DNA of 64,000 bases from [Clostridium] symbiosum (GCA_036419695.1 CP143946.1:3714001-3778000), one strand, 5' to 3'; positions 1-8,018 are shown, counted from the stretch's first letter. Notes: generated from the sequence alone by a model not told the origin. Numbers and translations: made by a program.

Positions 1-454
1 AATGTTCCAGGATTCTCATGCAGGCGTCTGCGGTACAGGGGGTATAGCCCGTCCTCGTCCCGGTAAAAACGCCCGACAGGGAACCATTGGTGATTCCGTC
101 CACATCCTTGTCCGGGTCCAGCTTCGAACGTATCAGCGCATCGTCGAATCCTTCAGGGAACGGCCTGAATATCAGGCAGCCGTGGATGGAACCGTCCCGG
201 TTTACCGCTTCTATTGAGGCAATCAGCTCCTCCTGTGAAGCCTCTCCGCCCAGATGGAACAGTTCCACCTCAATCCCGATTGTGGCGCATTTTTTCGCCG
301 CGCTTTGTTCGTATTTGACGTCACTGACCCTTTCTCCCACCCGCACTATCGCCAATTTTGGCACTACGCCCCTGCTTTTTAAGTTTTCCGCCCTCATTCT
401 GAGTTCTTCCGTCAATCTGGCGGCTACTTCCTTACCATCTAATATTTCAGCCAT
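1..454 (-). CDS. folD: Methylenetetrahydrofolate dehydrogenase/cyclohydrolase FolD, N-terminal part (runs off the window)
   Basis: The first 151 codons are present; the 3' part lies beyond position 1. FolD interconverts methylene-, methenyl- and formyl-tetrahydrofolate in the cytoplasm. Seen: start MAEILDGKEVAA, then VRVGERVSDVKYEQSAAKKC, a NRDGSIHGCLIFRPFPE block and KDVDG...YTPCTADAC, which match the FolD order (substrate site, LPLP-type loop, DVDG and PCT motifs). The ATG at 454 follows AGGAGGT (461-467). Oddity: the family's catalytic Lys, expected four residues after Tyr48 (Y-x-x-x-K), is Ala52. I recall this form from other Clostridia, so it may be a divergent subfamily rather than a dead enzyme. 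It lies 122 bp downstream of murI on the same strand, probably with its own promoter region. Confidence 0.85.
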   Translation of the reverse strand, partial: MAEILDGKEVAARLTEELRMRAENLKSRGVVPKLAIVRVGERVSDVKYEQSAAKKCATIGIEVELFHLGGEASQEELIASIEAVNRDGSIHGCLIFRPFPEGFDDALIRSKLDPDKDVDGITNGSLSGVFTGTRTGYTPCTADACMRILEH

Positions 455-472
455 GGATCTACCTCCTGTTTT

Positions 473-486
473 ATAATCGTGATTAT
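473..486. promoter_or_regulatory. Palindrome upstream of folD, possible operator
   Basis: ATAATCGTGATTAT is a perfect inverted repeat lying 5 bp upstream of the folD Shine-Dalgarno. Its position suits a repressor site or short 5'-leader hairpin; no regulator can be named. Confidence 0.25.
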
Positions 487-576
487 TCAAATGCCGTTTC
501 ACGTCGGCAAAGCTCGGAATGTTTATCCAAAAATGCACAGAAATACATCATGGAATCCTCCTCTGCAAACAAACAC

Positions 577-1395
577 TTAGAATCTTTCTATATTAATTTC
601 CGATGCATACGGCTGGATATTCTTCTGTAAAAACATATTTGCCACGGTGCCGAATCTTCCAACATCCCCGCTGCAGAAATACTTATCGCTTCCTTTGATG
701 AGAGGAGCCGCTTTCTGGTTTTTTTCCGAGAGTCCCTTAAGCACCGCTTTAACGGATTCTCCTCCGGAATCAATCAGGGTTACGCCGCTGCCCATATAGT
801 TCCGGATAGCTTCCTGGATCAGCGGGTAATGGGTGCAGCCGAGTATTACCACATCGACCTTCTCCTCCTTCAACCCCTTACAGTATTCTTCCACCACCGG
901 GAGCAGCTTCGGATCGTCCGGATTGATATGGCCTCTCTCGATTAAGGGGACGAACTTTGGGCACTTCTGCTCAAATACCTTAACCCCGGGCAGAGTATCT
1001 TCGAGTTTCCTCCTGTAAATTCCGCTTTCCACCGTTGCCTGTGTTGCAATTACACCGATTTTTTTATTTCTGGTTGCTTCTGCGGCCGCAATTGCCGCCG
1101 ATTCCACCACGCCGATAATCGGAATATCCTGATTTGCCGCCCTCAGCGCATCAATACAGTTTGCCGTTATGGTATTACATGCTATCAGAATTGTTTTCAG
1201 ATTAAAGATACGAAGGAAATTCACGTCCTGCATCGACAGGCAGGTTATCTCATTTCTGCTTCTGTTCCCATAAGGAACGCGCGCTGTGTCCCCAAAATAA
1301 ATAATACTCTCATTGGGCGCCGCCTGAAGCATGGCTTTTACGGCCGACAGCCCTCCCACTCCTGAATCAAAAATGCCAACCGGACGATTATCCAT
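577..1395 (-). CDS. murI: Glutamate racemase
   Basis: Makes D-glutamate from L-glutamate for peptidoglycan. The 272-residue product has the usual length and both catalytic cysteines: Cys73 in ACNT and Cys187 in GCTHYP. It also has GIFDSGVGG at residues 7-15 and FGDTARVPYG at 34-43, all family signatures. The start at 1395 is preferred over an upstream ATG (1446) because it follows AGGAGG directly and begins with MDNRPVGIFDSG. It lies between gltS and folD on the same strand; a hairpin terminator at 1486-1520 separates it from gltS. A glutamate racemase beside a glutamate carrier is sensible but may be coincidence. Other Asp/Glu racemase family roles are possible but less likely. Confidence 0.92.
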   Translation of the reverse strand: MDNRPVGIFDSGVGGLSAVKAMLQAAPNESIIYFGDTARVPYGNRSRNEITCLSMQDVNFLRIFNLKTILIACNTITANCIDALRAANQDIPIIGVVESAAIAAAEATRNKKIGVIATQATVESGIYRRKLEDTLPGVKVFEQKCPKFVPLIERGHINPDDPKLLPVVEEYCKGLKEEKVDVVILGCTHYPLIQEAIRNYMGSGVTLIDSGGESVKAVLKGLSEKNQKAAPLIKGSDKYFCSGDVGRFGTVANMFLQKNIQPYASEINIERF

Positions 1396-1485
1396 AATTC
1401 TGACCTCCTTAAAAATAATGGAACATGAACTTTGTGAGCCAATCACCGCCAGCCGCCGGTGAAATGATGAAATTTACTCAATTTA

Positions 1486-1520
1486 AAAGGGTAGAAATCA
1501 AAATATGATTTCTACCCTTT
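1486..1520 (-). terminator. Terminator of gltS
   Basis: AAAGGGTAGAAATCA pairs perfectly with TGATTTCTACCCTTT around a 5-nt loop, about 100 bp after the gltS stop codon. On the minus strand the stem ends in TTTT. Confidence 0.75.
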
Positions 1521-1620
1521 CAAATCAGCATAGCGCGAGTACATCGGCTACAAAAATAAAAGGTATTGATATAAGCGTACTTCATTAAACGTATTGCGGC
1601 AAAATGAATCATGACATAAA

Positions 1621-2820
1621 TTACAGGAAGTTCATAAAGGCCGTAATCAGCAGTGAATTAATAATATCGGTGAAAAACCCTCCGCAGACCGGAATGATAA
1701 GATAGGCTTTCGCGGACGGACCGTATACCTGTGTCAGGGAATCCATATTGGCCATTGCATTCGGCGTGGCTCCCATTCCGAATCCGCAGTGTCCGGCCGA
1801 CAGAACGGCCGCGTCGTAGTCCCTGCCACAGAGATTAAAGGTAATAAAGTATACAAACAATCCGGCCAGCACGGTTTGAACCAAAAGAATCACGATCATC
1901 GGCATCGCCAAATCGGCAAGCTGATACAGCTTCATTCCCATCATGGCAAGTGCCAGGAAGAAGTTAAGGGAGATAGAGCCGATCGTACTGATTTCCTGAA
2001 CCGGGATTTTTACATTTCTGCTGTCACAGACATTTCTGATAATAATACCAACCAGCATGGCGCCCACATAAGAGGCCAGTGTAATATGCGCCCGCTCAAA
2101 TACCATACTGATCAGAGTTCCGATTCCCGTCGCGGTAAATAACAGCGCAAGACCAAGAGTTCCCTTTCCAACATCAAGTTTTTCCGTGACGTCGGTATTT
2201 TTCTTTAACTCATCCATAGCCTCCTGCGCCACTTCGGAGGAACCGCGGCTTTTCAGCTCCATCTTCCTGATTCTACGGCTGGCCAGCGGATTTCCGATCA
2301 CATTGCCTGCAATCAGGCCATAGGTTGCCGCTGCTACGGCCACCGTCAGCGCATTCTCAACCCCCATATTCTCCAGCAGCGGACCGAATGCGGAAGACGT
2401 TCCATGGCCGCCCGTCAGCGGGAGCGAACCAAGGGCCAGCCCCATAAGCGGATTCAGCCCGAACGCTTTGCAGAGCGCCGCGCCGCATACATTCTGGATG
2501 GTGATTAAGGCTGCAACCGCCGCCATAAAGATTACCAGGGTTTTCCCCCCCTTTTTCAGCATTCCAAAGCCGGCGGTAAAACCGACGCTTGTAAAGAACA
2601 GGTTCATAAATACACTCTGAAGCGTCGTATCAACCGTAAGATTCAAAATTCCGAATTCATAGAAAACCAGGCTTAATATGGCAAAAATAATTCCGCCGAT
2701 GACAGGACTGGGAATACAATACCTCTGAAAAAATTTGACTCTTGATTTCAAAAAACTTCCAAGATAAAACACTGCAACCGCCAATGCCATTGACTGATAA
2801 AGATTTAAAGATAATTCCAT
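1621..2820 (-). CDS. gltS: Sodium/glutamate symporter GltS
   Basis: Integral membrane carrier that imports glutamate with Na+. The 399-residue product matches GltS length and consists of about ten hydrophobic segments. Recognisable stretches are LPLTGGHGTSSAFGP, near the pore-loop position of the family, and GHCGFGMGATPNAMANM near the C-terminus, the second symmetrical re-entrant loop motif. The start at 2820 (MELSLNLYQSM) follows AAGGGGAGGGGAC; longer in-frame starts would translate the leader hairpin. It is monocistronic, with a terminator at 1486-1520. With glutamate dehydrogenase 2.4 kb away it suggests glutamate as a fermentation substrate. Confidence 0.9.
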   Translation of the reverse strand: MELSLNLYQSMALAVAVFYLGSFLKSRVKFFQRYCIPSPVIGGIIFAILSLVFYEFGILNLTVDTTLQSVFMNLFFTSVGFTAGFGMLKKGGKTLVIFMAAVAALITIQNVCGAALCKAFGLNPLMGLALGSLPLTGGHGTSSAFGPLLENMGVENALTVAVAAATYGLIAGNVIGNPLASRRIRKMELKSRGSSEVAQEAMDELKKNTDVTEKLDVGKGTLGLALLFTATGIGTLISMVFERAHITLASYVGAMLVGIIIRNVCDSRNVKIPVQEISTIGSISLNFFLALAMMGMKLYQLADLAMPMIVILLVQTVLAGLFVYFITFNLCGRDYDAAVLSAGHCGFGMGATPNAMANMDSLTQVYGPSAKAYLIIPVCGGFFTDIINSLLITAFMNFL

Positions 2821-2878
2821 ATCTTTGTCCCCTCCCCTTCTCATTTCACTTAAGTTATAATGTGATATTCTTATATAC

Positions 2879-2935
2879 AAAAAGGCCCAAAAGAACTGCA
2901 TGCATCTTAAGATGTATGCTATTCTTTTGAGCCTT
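2879..2935 (-). promoter_or_regulatory. Long hairpin with T-tract in the gltS leader, possible attenuator
   Basis: AAGGCTCAAAAGAA (minus strand) pairs with TTCTTTTGGGCCTT, and the interior continues pairing almost without a loop (about 25 pairs, a few mismatches). On the minus strand the stem is followed by TTTTT, 60 nt upstream of the gltS start, the layout of an intrinsic terminator inside a leader. What would control read-through is not visible. Confidence 0.5.
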
Positions 2936-2943
2936 AAAAACAT

Positions 2944-3117
2944 TCATATAGGGAGAGCATCCATTGCATCCGTATACGTGCATATAAGGTTTCAATTGTC
3001 TGAAGCCAATGTTCTGCGCAGAAGCATTTACTTTGAGATTAGTAAAGCATAGTTTTCAAAAGATGACAATAGAAATATTGAACAAAGTTGTCGCTTAATT
3101 TTTAGCTATTTTTATGA
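2944..3117. other. Divergent intergenic region between gltS and the first DUF3870 gene
   Basis: AT-rich and non-coding. A weak minus-strand promoter-like pair (TTGTCA, 17 bp, TTTACT, around 3040-3070) could serve gltS. Nothing else is recognised. Confidence 0.3.
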
Positions 3118-3146
3118 TTGACTATTTTTTCAAGATCATTTATTCT
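3118..3146 (+). promoter_or_regulatory. Promoter for the first DUF3870 gene
   Basis: TTGACT and TATTCT are separated by exactly 17 bp, a good vegetative promoter. It would give a leader of about 150 nt before the start at 3308. Confidence 0.6.
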
Positions 3147-3203
3147 GATGTCAGTCGAATATATTGGTTTTGGGATATCCTCTCAGAACTAAAATAAATT
3201 AGG

Positions 3204-3243
3204 CGAAAGAACTATCATTATGGAGTAGTTCTCTCGTCTTTTT
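3204..3243 (+). terminator. Leader terminator-like hairpin (attenuator candidate) before DUF3870
   Basis: CGAAAGAACTA pairs with TAGTTCTCTCG (one mismatch) and is followed by TCTTTTT. It lies between the promoter at 3118-3146 and the gene at 3308, with no gene upstream to terminate, so conditional termination is plausible. Confidence 0.5.
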
Positions 3244-3255
3244 GTTATTGGTAAT

Positions 3256-3280
3256 GAAAAGTCCGCGAACCGTGCTTTTC
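3256..3280. repeat. Dispersed GAAAAG/CTTTTC hairpin repeat, copy 1
   Basis: GAAAAGTCCGCGAA with CTTTTC 11 nt later; one of three related 25-bp hairpins in the window (others at 6651-6675 and 44534-44558), each followed on one strand by GTTGTT. In this copy the base after the GAA loop is C instead of G, which weakens the closing pair. Confidence 0.6.
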
Positions 3281-3307
3281 GTTGTTTTAAAGAAATGGAG
3301 AACTTGT

Positions 3308-3646
3308 ATGGTTAAAATTTTTCCGGAAGATTCAGTATTTATCACAGGCGTTGCCAAGGTATCAAAAGAAGATGCCATCAACGCCATGTACGGTGCATTT
3401 TCCCTCAGTATGGTAATTGATATTCATACGAACACGATTATCAATGCCAGCGCCAACATGGTTATGGAAGACACCAATCTCTTTCTACGAGAAATTCTCG
3501 TTGGGAAAAATATTGTCACCGACGTCGCCCTCATCAGCGAAATCATCAAAAAAAGATTCCTGGCGCTGGCCCAAAAGGCGGTCCTTGTCGCTCTGAGGGA
3601 CGCGCAGAACCGTTATCTTATGGCGTATCCGGAAGCTAAGCTTTAG
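3308..3646 (+). CDS. DUF3870 family protein, copy 1
   Basis: Cytoplasmic protein of 112 residues and unknown function. The sequence runs VFITGVAKVSKEDAINAMYG, VIDIHTNTIINASANMV, LVGKNIVTDVALISEIIKKRF and ALRDAQNRYLMAYPE, the layout I associate with DUF3870. A clear paralogue lies at 10832-11155. The start at 3308 follows GGAG with 7-nt spacing and matches the other copy's start; an upstream in-frame ATG would read through the repeat hairpin. It has its own promoter, a leader attenuator candidate and a terminator at 3714-3766. Small size and strong leader control suggest a regulatory or binding role, but that is inference. Both copies lie beside amino-acid transport or catabolism genes. Confidence 0.75.
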   Translation: MVKIFPEDSVFITGVAKVSKEDAINAMYGAFSLSMVIDIHTNTIINASANMVMEDTNLFLREILVGKNIVTDVALISEIIKKRFLALAQKAVLVALRDAQNRYLMAYPEAKL

Positions 3647-3713
3647 TGTTTTAACATCCATTATACGATCTTTTTTAAAGATTATTCGGCCACCCCCCGA
3701 TTAATCATCTTAG

Positions 3714-3766
3714 GGAAGAACAAACCCGGCATTGCAACCAATGTCTGTTTGTTCTTCCTTTTTTAT
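3714..3766 (+). terminator. Terminator after the first DUF3870 gene
   Basis: GGAAGAACAAAC and GTTTGTTCTTCC form a perfect 12-bp stem followed by TTTTTTATTT. Confidence 0.85.
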
Positions 3767-3836
3767 TTCACAGGAGTAGAATTGCCGGCAGGCGTTCGAA
3801 ATAAACCATAAATTATCTATGAAAGGGGATTTTCTC

Positions 3837-5165
3837 ATGTCCAACTCAACAAAACAGGATGCTGTCAAATTACTTGATGTCTTTGACCCTGAAATGTCCG
3901 GCCTTCTTCACCGCGAAGAAAAGCGCCAGTTTGAAACAATCGGTCTTATTGCTTCAGAAAACGTTGTTTCCCCACTTGCTTCCGCCCTGGAAGGTTCCGC
4001 ATTTACAAACAAAAACACCGAAGGCTACCCGGGAAAACGGTTTGTAGGCGGCTGCCAGCTGGCAGACCAGGCCGAACTCCTTGCCATTGAACGTGTCAAG
4101 AAGGTCTTTGGCGCCGAACACGCCAATATCCAGTCGGGCAACGCTACCATTGCCAACATGGCGGTTCTCACCGGTTTATTAAAGAAAGGTGACACCTTCC
4201 TCGCCCTTGAACTCGACAATGGAGGCCATTTAAGCCACGGAGCCAAATTCCACTACAGCGGCCGTGAATTTAACGCCCTCCATTATGGCGTGAATAAGGA
4301 GACCGAGCGCATTGATATGGAGCAGGTCCGGCAGATGGCCCTTGAAAACAGGCCCAAACTCATTGTAACCGGCGCATCTTCTTATCCACGCGCCATCGAT
4401 TATAAAGCATTCCGGGAAATCTGCGATGAGGCAGGCGCCTATTTCTGGGTAGACTGTGCCCATGACTGCGGCCTGATCGCCGGAGGCGCCATTCCAAGCC
4501 CGGTTCCCTACGCCGACGTTGTCACCATGTCCACCCAAAAAACACTGAGGGGTCCCCGCGGATGCGGCGTTATCCTCTGCCGTGAGGATCTGGGCCAGAA
4601 AATCGACCGCGGTGTATTTCCAAGACTTCAGGGCGGCCCAAAAGGCGACATGCTGGCCGCACGCGGAGTCCTCTTTCAGGAGCTGCTTCAACCGGAATTT
4701 AAAGAATATGCAAAACAGGTCTGCCTGAATGCAAAAGCACTTGCAAAAGGCTGTAAAGATGAGGGGATGCGCCTGATTACCGGAGGCACGGATACACATA
4801 TGGTCATGCTGGATGTAACTCCCGTCATTGCCAACGGACAGGAGGCGGAGACTCTTCTCTGCAGTCTCGGCATAATCACCAATAAAAATATGATTCCCTA
4901 TGACACACTTCCGCCCCGTCTTGGAAGCGGTCTCAGAATCGGCTCCCCTACCATGACCACAAGAGGCGCCAAGGAAGAGGAAATGTACAATATCGGCCGT
5001 ATGCTGGGCCGGGGGCTTAAGAACAAGGACAATCCGGCCGTGCTCGATGAAATCAGGCAGGAAGTTTATAAAATCGCCACTTCCCATCCGATGTTCTCCA
5101 GCGAGTGGGTTTCACCGTTGATCCGGGAAGAATTTGAAAAAATGTACTGCCATCAGACCTATTAA
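3837..5165 (+). CDS. Serine hydroxymethyltransferase-like PLP enzyme with His-to-Gln change at the active site
   Basis: Fold type I aminotransferase-family enzyme of 442 residues, somewhat longer than the typical 410-430 of bacterial SHMT. SHMT landmarks are present: IASENVVS (39-46), NTEGYPGKRFVGGC (60-73), VDCAHDCG (205-212) and the PLP lysine Lys235 in STQKTLRGPRG. In true SHMT the lysine is preceded by His (THKT); here it is Gln234. That His lies against the cofactor and tunes reaction specificity, so the substrate may not be serine: glycine/aldehyde aldol chemistry on another beta-hydroxy amino acid is one option. The start at 3837 follows AAAGGGG. The next gene, gdhA, starts 37 bp later on the same strand, so the two are probably co-transcribed. 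Confidence 0.8.
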   Translation: MSNSTKQDAVKLLDVFDPEMSGLLHREEKRQFETIGLIASENVVSPLASALEGSAFTNKNTEGYPGKRFVGGCQLADQAELLAIERVKKVFGAEHANIQSGNATIANMAVLTGLLKKGDTFLALELDNGGHLSHGAKFHYSGREFNALHYGVNKETERIDMEQVRQMALENRPKLIVTGASSYPRAIDYKAFREICDEAGAYFWVDCAHDCGLIAGGAIPSPVPYADVVTMSTQKTLRGPRGCGVILCREDLGQKIDRGVFPRLQGGPKGDMLAARGVLFQELLQPEFKEYAKQVCLNAKALAKGCKDEGMRLITGGTDTHMVMLDVTPVIANGQEAETLLCSLGIITNKNMIPYDTLPPRLGSGLRIGSPTMTTRGAKEEEMYNIGRMLGRGLKNKDNPAVLDEIRQEVYKIATSHPMFSSEWVSPLIREEFEKMYCHQTY

Positions 5166-5202
5166 TTTTTCCAAAACAATCAATTTTAGAGGAGGTATTT
5201 CC

Positions 5203-6555
5203 ATGAATGCATATATCAAAAAAGTTCTGAATGAGGTAAGAGAAAAAAATGCGAATGAGCCGGAGTTTGTCCAGACGGTTGAAGAGGTTCTCACTTCTTT
5301 AAGTCCTGTGATTGATGCGCATCCTGAATATGAGGATAACGCGCTCCTGGAAAGGATGGTCATCCCGGAAAGAGTCATCGAATTCCGTGTTCCCTGGGAG
5401 GATGACAACGGAAAAATCCATGTAAACACGGGCTACAGGGTACAGTTTAACGGAGCAATCGGACCGTACAAAGGCGGACTTCGTTTTTCACCGGAAGTCA
5501 ATCTTTCGGTTGTGAAGTTTCTCGGATTTGAACAGACGTTTAAGGACAGCCTGACAACGCTACCAATGGGCGGCGCCAAGGGCGGCTGCGATTTTGATCC
5601 AAACGGAAAAAGTGACAGGGAAGTTATGCGGTTCTGCCAGGCCTTTATGACTGAATTATACCGCCATATCGGACCGGATGTGGACGTTCCCGCCGGAGAT
5701 CTCGGCGTCGGCGCCCGCGAAGTCGGATACCTGTACGGCCAGTACCGTAAAATTGTCGGCGGATTTAAGAACGGCGTCCTTACCGGAAAGGGCAGATCCT
5801 TCGGCGGCTCCCTCATCCGCCCGGAGGCTACCGGTTACGGTTCCGTTTATTATGTGGAAGCGGTTATGAAGCATGAGAACGACACGCTGGCCGGTAAGAC
5901 CGTTGCCCTGGCCGGATTCGGCAACGTGGCATGGGGCGCCGCCAAGAAGCTGGCCGAATTAGGCGCTAAAGCGGTTACACTCTCCGGACCGGACGGATAT
6001 ATTTACGATCCGGACGGCATTGTGACCGATGAAAAAATCAGTTACATGCTGGAAATGAGGGCGTCCGGACGCAACAAAGTCCAGGACTATGCGGATCAAT
6101 TCGGCGTGCCGTTCTACCCCGGCGAGAAACCCTGGGGACAGAAGGTTGACATTATCATGCCCTGCGCTACCCAGAATGATATCGATCTGGAACAGGCGAA
6201 AAAAATTGTTTCAAACGGTGTTAAGTACTATATTGAAGTCGCCAATATGCCCACTACAAATGAAGCGCTTAAATTCCTGATGGCACAGCCGGGCATGGTG
6301 GTTGCTCCATCCAAAGCCGTCAATGCCGGGGGCGTGCTTGTATCCGGACTTGAAATGAGCCAGAACAGCGAAAGACTTTCGTGGACTGCCGAAGAAGTTG
6401 ACTCAAAACTGCATCAGATCATGACCGAAATTCATGACGGCTCGGCCGACGCGGCGAAGCGGTACGGCCTCGGCTATAATCTGGTAGCGGGCGCCAACAT
6501 TGTCGGCTTCCAAAAAGTTGCGGATGCGATGATGGCCCAGGGTATCGCATGGTAG
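5203..6555 (+). CDS. gdhA: Glutamate dehydrogenase, hexameric class
   Basis: Oxidatively deaminates glutamate to 2-oxoglutarate and ammonium in the cytoplasm, or runs in reverse. The 450 residues align by eye with the NAD-dependent C. symbiosum enzyme from end to end: GPYKGGLRF (Lys90), QTFKDSLTTLPMGGAKGG (Lys114 and Lys126), PAGDLGVG (Asp166) and the Rossmann stretch VALAGFGNVAWG. With Met removed, these are Lys89, Lys113, Lys125 and Asp165. A Cys follows the GGAKGG motif where most members have Ser (GGSDFDP). The start at 5203 has AGAGGAGG seven bases upstream. The strong terminator at 6595-6637 ends the SHMT-like/gdhA unit. Confidence 0.96.
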   Translation: MNAYIKKVLNEVREKNANEPEFVQTVEEVLTSLSPVIDAHPEYEDNALLERMVIPERVIEFRVPWEDDNGKIHVNTGYRVQFNGAIGPYKGGLRFSPEVNLSVVKFLGFEQTFKDSLTTLPMGGAKGGCDFDPNGKSDREVMRFCQAFMTELYRHIGPDVDVPAGDLGVGAREVGYLYGQYRKIVGGFKNGVLTGKGRSFGGSLIRPEATGYGSVYYVEAVMKHENDTLAGKTVALAGFGNVAWGAAKKLAELGAKAVTLSGPDGYIYDPDGIVTDEKISYMLEMRASGRNKVQDYADQFGVPFYPGEKPWGQKVDIIMPCATQNDIDLEQAKKIVSNGVKYYIEVANMPTTNEALKFLMAQPGMVVAPSKAVNAGGVLVSGLEMSQNSERLSWTAEEVDSKLHQIMTEIHDGSADAAKRYGLGYNLVAGANIVGFQKVADAMMAQGIAW

Positions 6556-6594
6556 CATTTATCCGTACCTCTTCCGGTTTCATATAAATGCAAA

Positions 6595-6637
6595 GCGCCC
6601 GGTGTCTGCTTAAAAACAGGTATCGGGCGCTCTTTTT
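6595..6637 (+). terminator. Terminator of gdhA
   Basis: GCGCCCG and CGGGCGC form a GC-rich stem followed by TCTTTTT, 40 bp after the stop codon. Confidence 0.85.
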
Positions 6638-6650
6638 AGTAAGTTGCAGT

Positions 6651-6675
6651 GAAAAGTCCGCGAAGCGTGCTTTTC
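6651..6675. repeat. Dispersed GAAAAG/CTTTTC hairpin repeat, copy 2
   Basis: GAAAAGTCCGCGAAGCGTGC followed by TTTTC: an 11-bp stem (one mismatch) closed by the exceptionally stable GC-GAA-GC triloop, then GTTGTT. It sits between the convergent 3' ends of gdhA and the CoA-transferase gene. Confidence 0.65.
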
Positions 6676-6683
6676 GTTGTTAT

Positions 6684-8018
6684 TTACCAAATTCCGTATT
6701 CTTTTGCTTTTTCCCTCAGCTCGTCGCGGAAATCGGGATGGGCGATGCTGATTAACGCCTCCGCCCTCTCGGCCACATTTTTTCCGCGCAGCCATGCGAT
6801 TCCATACTCGGTAACAATATAATCCGTATCGTTCCTGGATGTGGTGACGACGGCCCCCTCGTGCAGGAATGGCACAATCTTGGAGCGCAGCGCTTCCCCG
6901 CCGTTCTCATCCTTAGCCTTGTATGTGGAATGCATTGCAATGATGGATTTTCCTCCCTTGGACATCTGGGAGCCCTGCACCGTCTCGGACTGGCCGCCGG
7001 TGCCCGACCACTGATCATGGCCCACCGTCTCGGAGGCGCACTGGCCGGTGAGATCCACCTCCAGGGTCGCATTGACTGAGACAAATCGGTTGTTAAGTCC
7101 GATCGTGTACGGGTCATTTGTAAATGTACATGATTTAAACAGTACGGCCGGATTATTATCAATATAATCATAAAGGCGCTTACTTCCCATCGTAAAGGAG
7201 CAGACCGAATATCCGTCTAAAAGACCTTTGCGGGAGTTATCCACCGCCCCGCACTCGATCAGGTCGACCATGGTCTCCGTAAACATTTCGGTGTGAATCC
7301 CCAAATGCTTTTTGCTCTTCAACTCGGCAGCAACGGCATTGGGAATATTGCCGATTCCCAGCTGAATTGTGGAACCGTCCTCTACCAGGGAGGCCACATA
7401 TTTTCCAATCTCCGCGTCCACTTCCGTATACGGCGCAACCTTGCTCACCGGGATGGGACGGTCGGATTCCACGAGGGCGTCTGCCTCGGAAACATGGACC
7501 TGCGTGTCTCCGAAGGTACGTGGGAAATTAGGGTTCACCTCCAGAATTGTCAGCGCTCCGCTGTTGATTAAATCCCGCTCATAGATTGCGCTCACGGACA
7601 GCGACATATATCCGTGGCTGTCCATCGGAGAAACGGTCGCCAGGACTACCGGGCGGCGCTTCTCATATTCCAGACGGCTCAGCACTTTACGCAGAACCGA
7701 GGTGGAACTCTGTGGGATGGCGCTGACCAGTTTCTTTTTATGCGCATCTCGCAGTCCGGGGCTGAAAAACCATCCGTTATGGGACATTACCCCCTGCATT
7801 TCCGGATCCTTGAATGCATCATAATACTGTAATGGAAGACAGGTATTGATGGTAGTATTTTTAACTCCCGTCTCTTTCAGGTGCTGAAGATGGGACAGGA
7901 TTGCCGCCGGCTCTCCCGCCGCCTGTGCGGAAAACATATAGTCTCCGTCTTTTATCAGTTCTAGGGCCTCGTCGGCTGTCATCACTTTTTCACGATAGAT
8001 TTCTTCGAATGATTTCAT
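6684..8018 (-). CDS. Acetyl-CoA hydrolase/CoA-transferase family protein (4-hydroxybutyrate or butyrate CoA-transferase type)
   Basis: Transfers CoA between acetyl-CoA and a short carboxylic acid. The 444 residues carry GIGNIPNAV (221-229), the LGIHTEM block whose Glu244 matches the catalytic glutamate of the family, and a C-terminal TEYGIAWLRG...RAEALISIAHPDFRDEL segment shared with 4-hydroxybutyrate and butyryl-CoA:acetate CoA-transferases. The middle region SHNGWFFSPGLRD looks closer to the 4-hydroxybutyrate group than to the colonic butyrate-forming But enzymes, but sequence alone does not settle the acceptor. The ATG at 8018 follows GGAGAG. The MFS gene ends 46 bp upstream, so the pair is an operon for taking up and CoA-activating a carboxylate (inference). 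Confidence 0.85.
   Translation of the reverse strand: MKSFEEIYREKVMTADEALELIKDGDYMFSAQAAGEPAAILSHLQHLKETGVKNTTINTCLPLQYYDAFKDPEMQGVMSHNGWFFSPGLRDAHKKKLVSAIPQSSTSVLRKVLSRLEYEKRRPVVLATVSPMDSHGYMSLSVSAIYERDLINSGALTILEVNPNFPRTFGDTQVHVSEADALVESDRPIPVSKVAPYTEVDAEIGKYVASLVEDGSTIQLGIGNIPNAVAAELKSKKHLGIHTEMFTETMVDLIECGAVDNSRKGLLDGYSVCSFTMGSKRLYDYIDNNPAVLFKSCTFTNDPYTIGLNNRFVSVNATLEVDLTGQCASETVGHDQWSGTGGQSETVQGSQMSKGGKSIIAMHSTYKAKDENGGEALRSKIVPFLHEGAVVTTSRNDTDYIVTEYGIAWLRGKNVAERAEALISIAHPDFRDELREKAKEYGIW

Noticed and set aside
2879..2935. T-box leader upstream of gltS
   Set aside because: No T-box AGGGUGG-type core sequence or specifier-loop layout is visible; only a single long hairpin.
4230..5087. 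A 285-codon minus-strand frame
   Set aside because: Antisense to the SHMT-like gene, without start signal or family resemblance.
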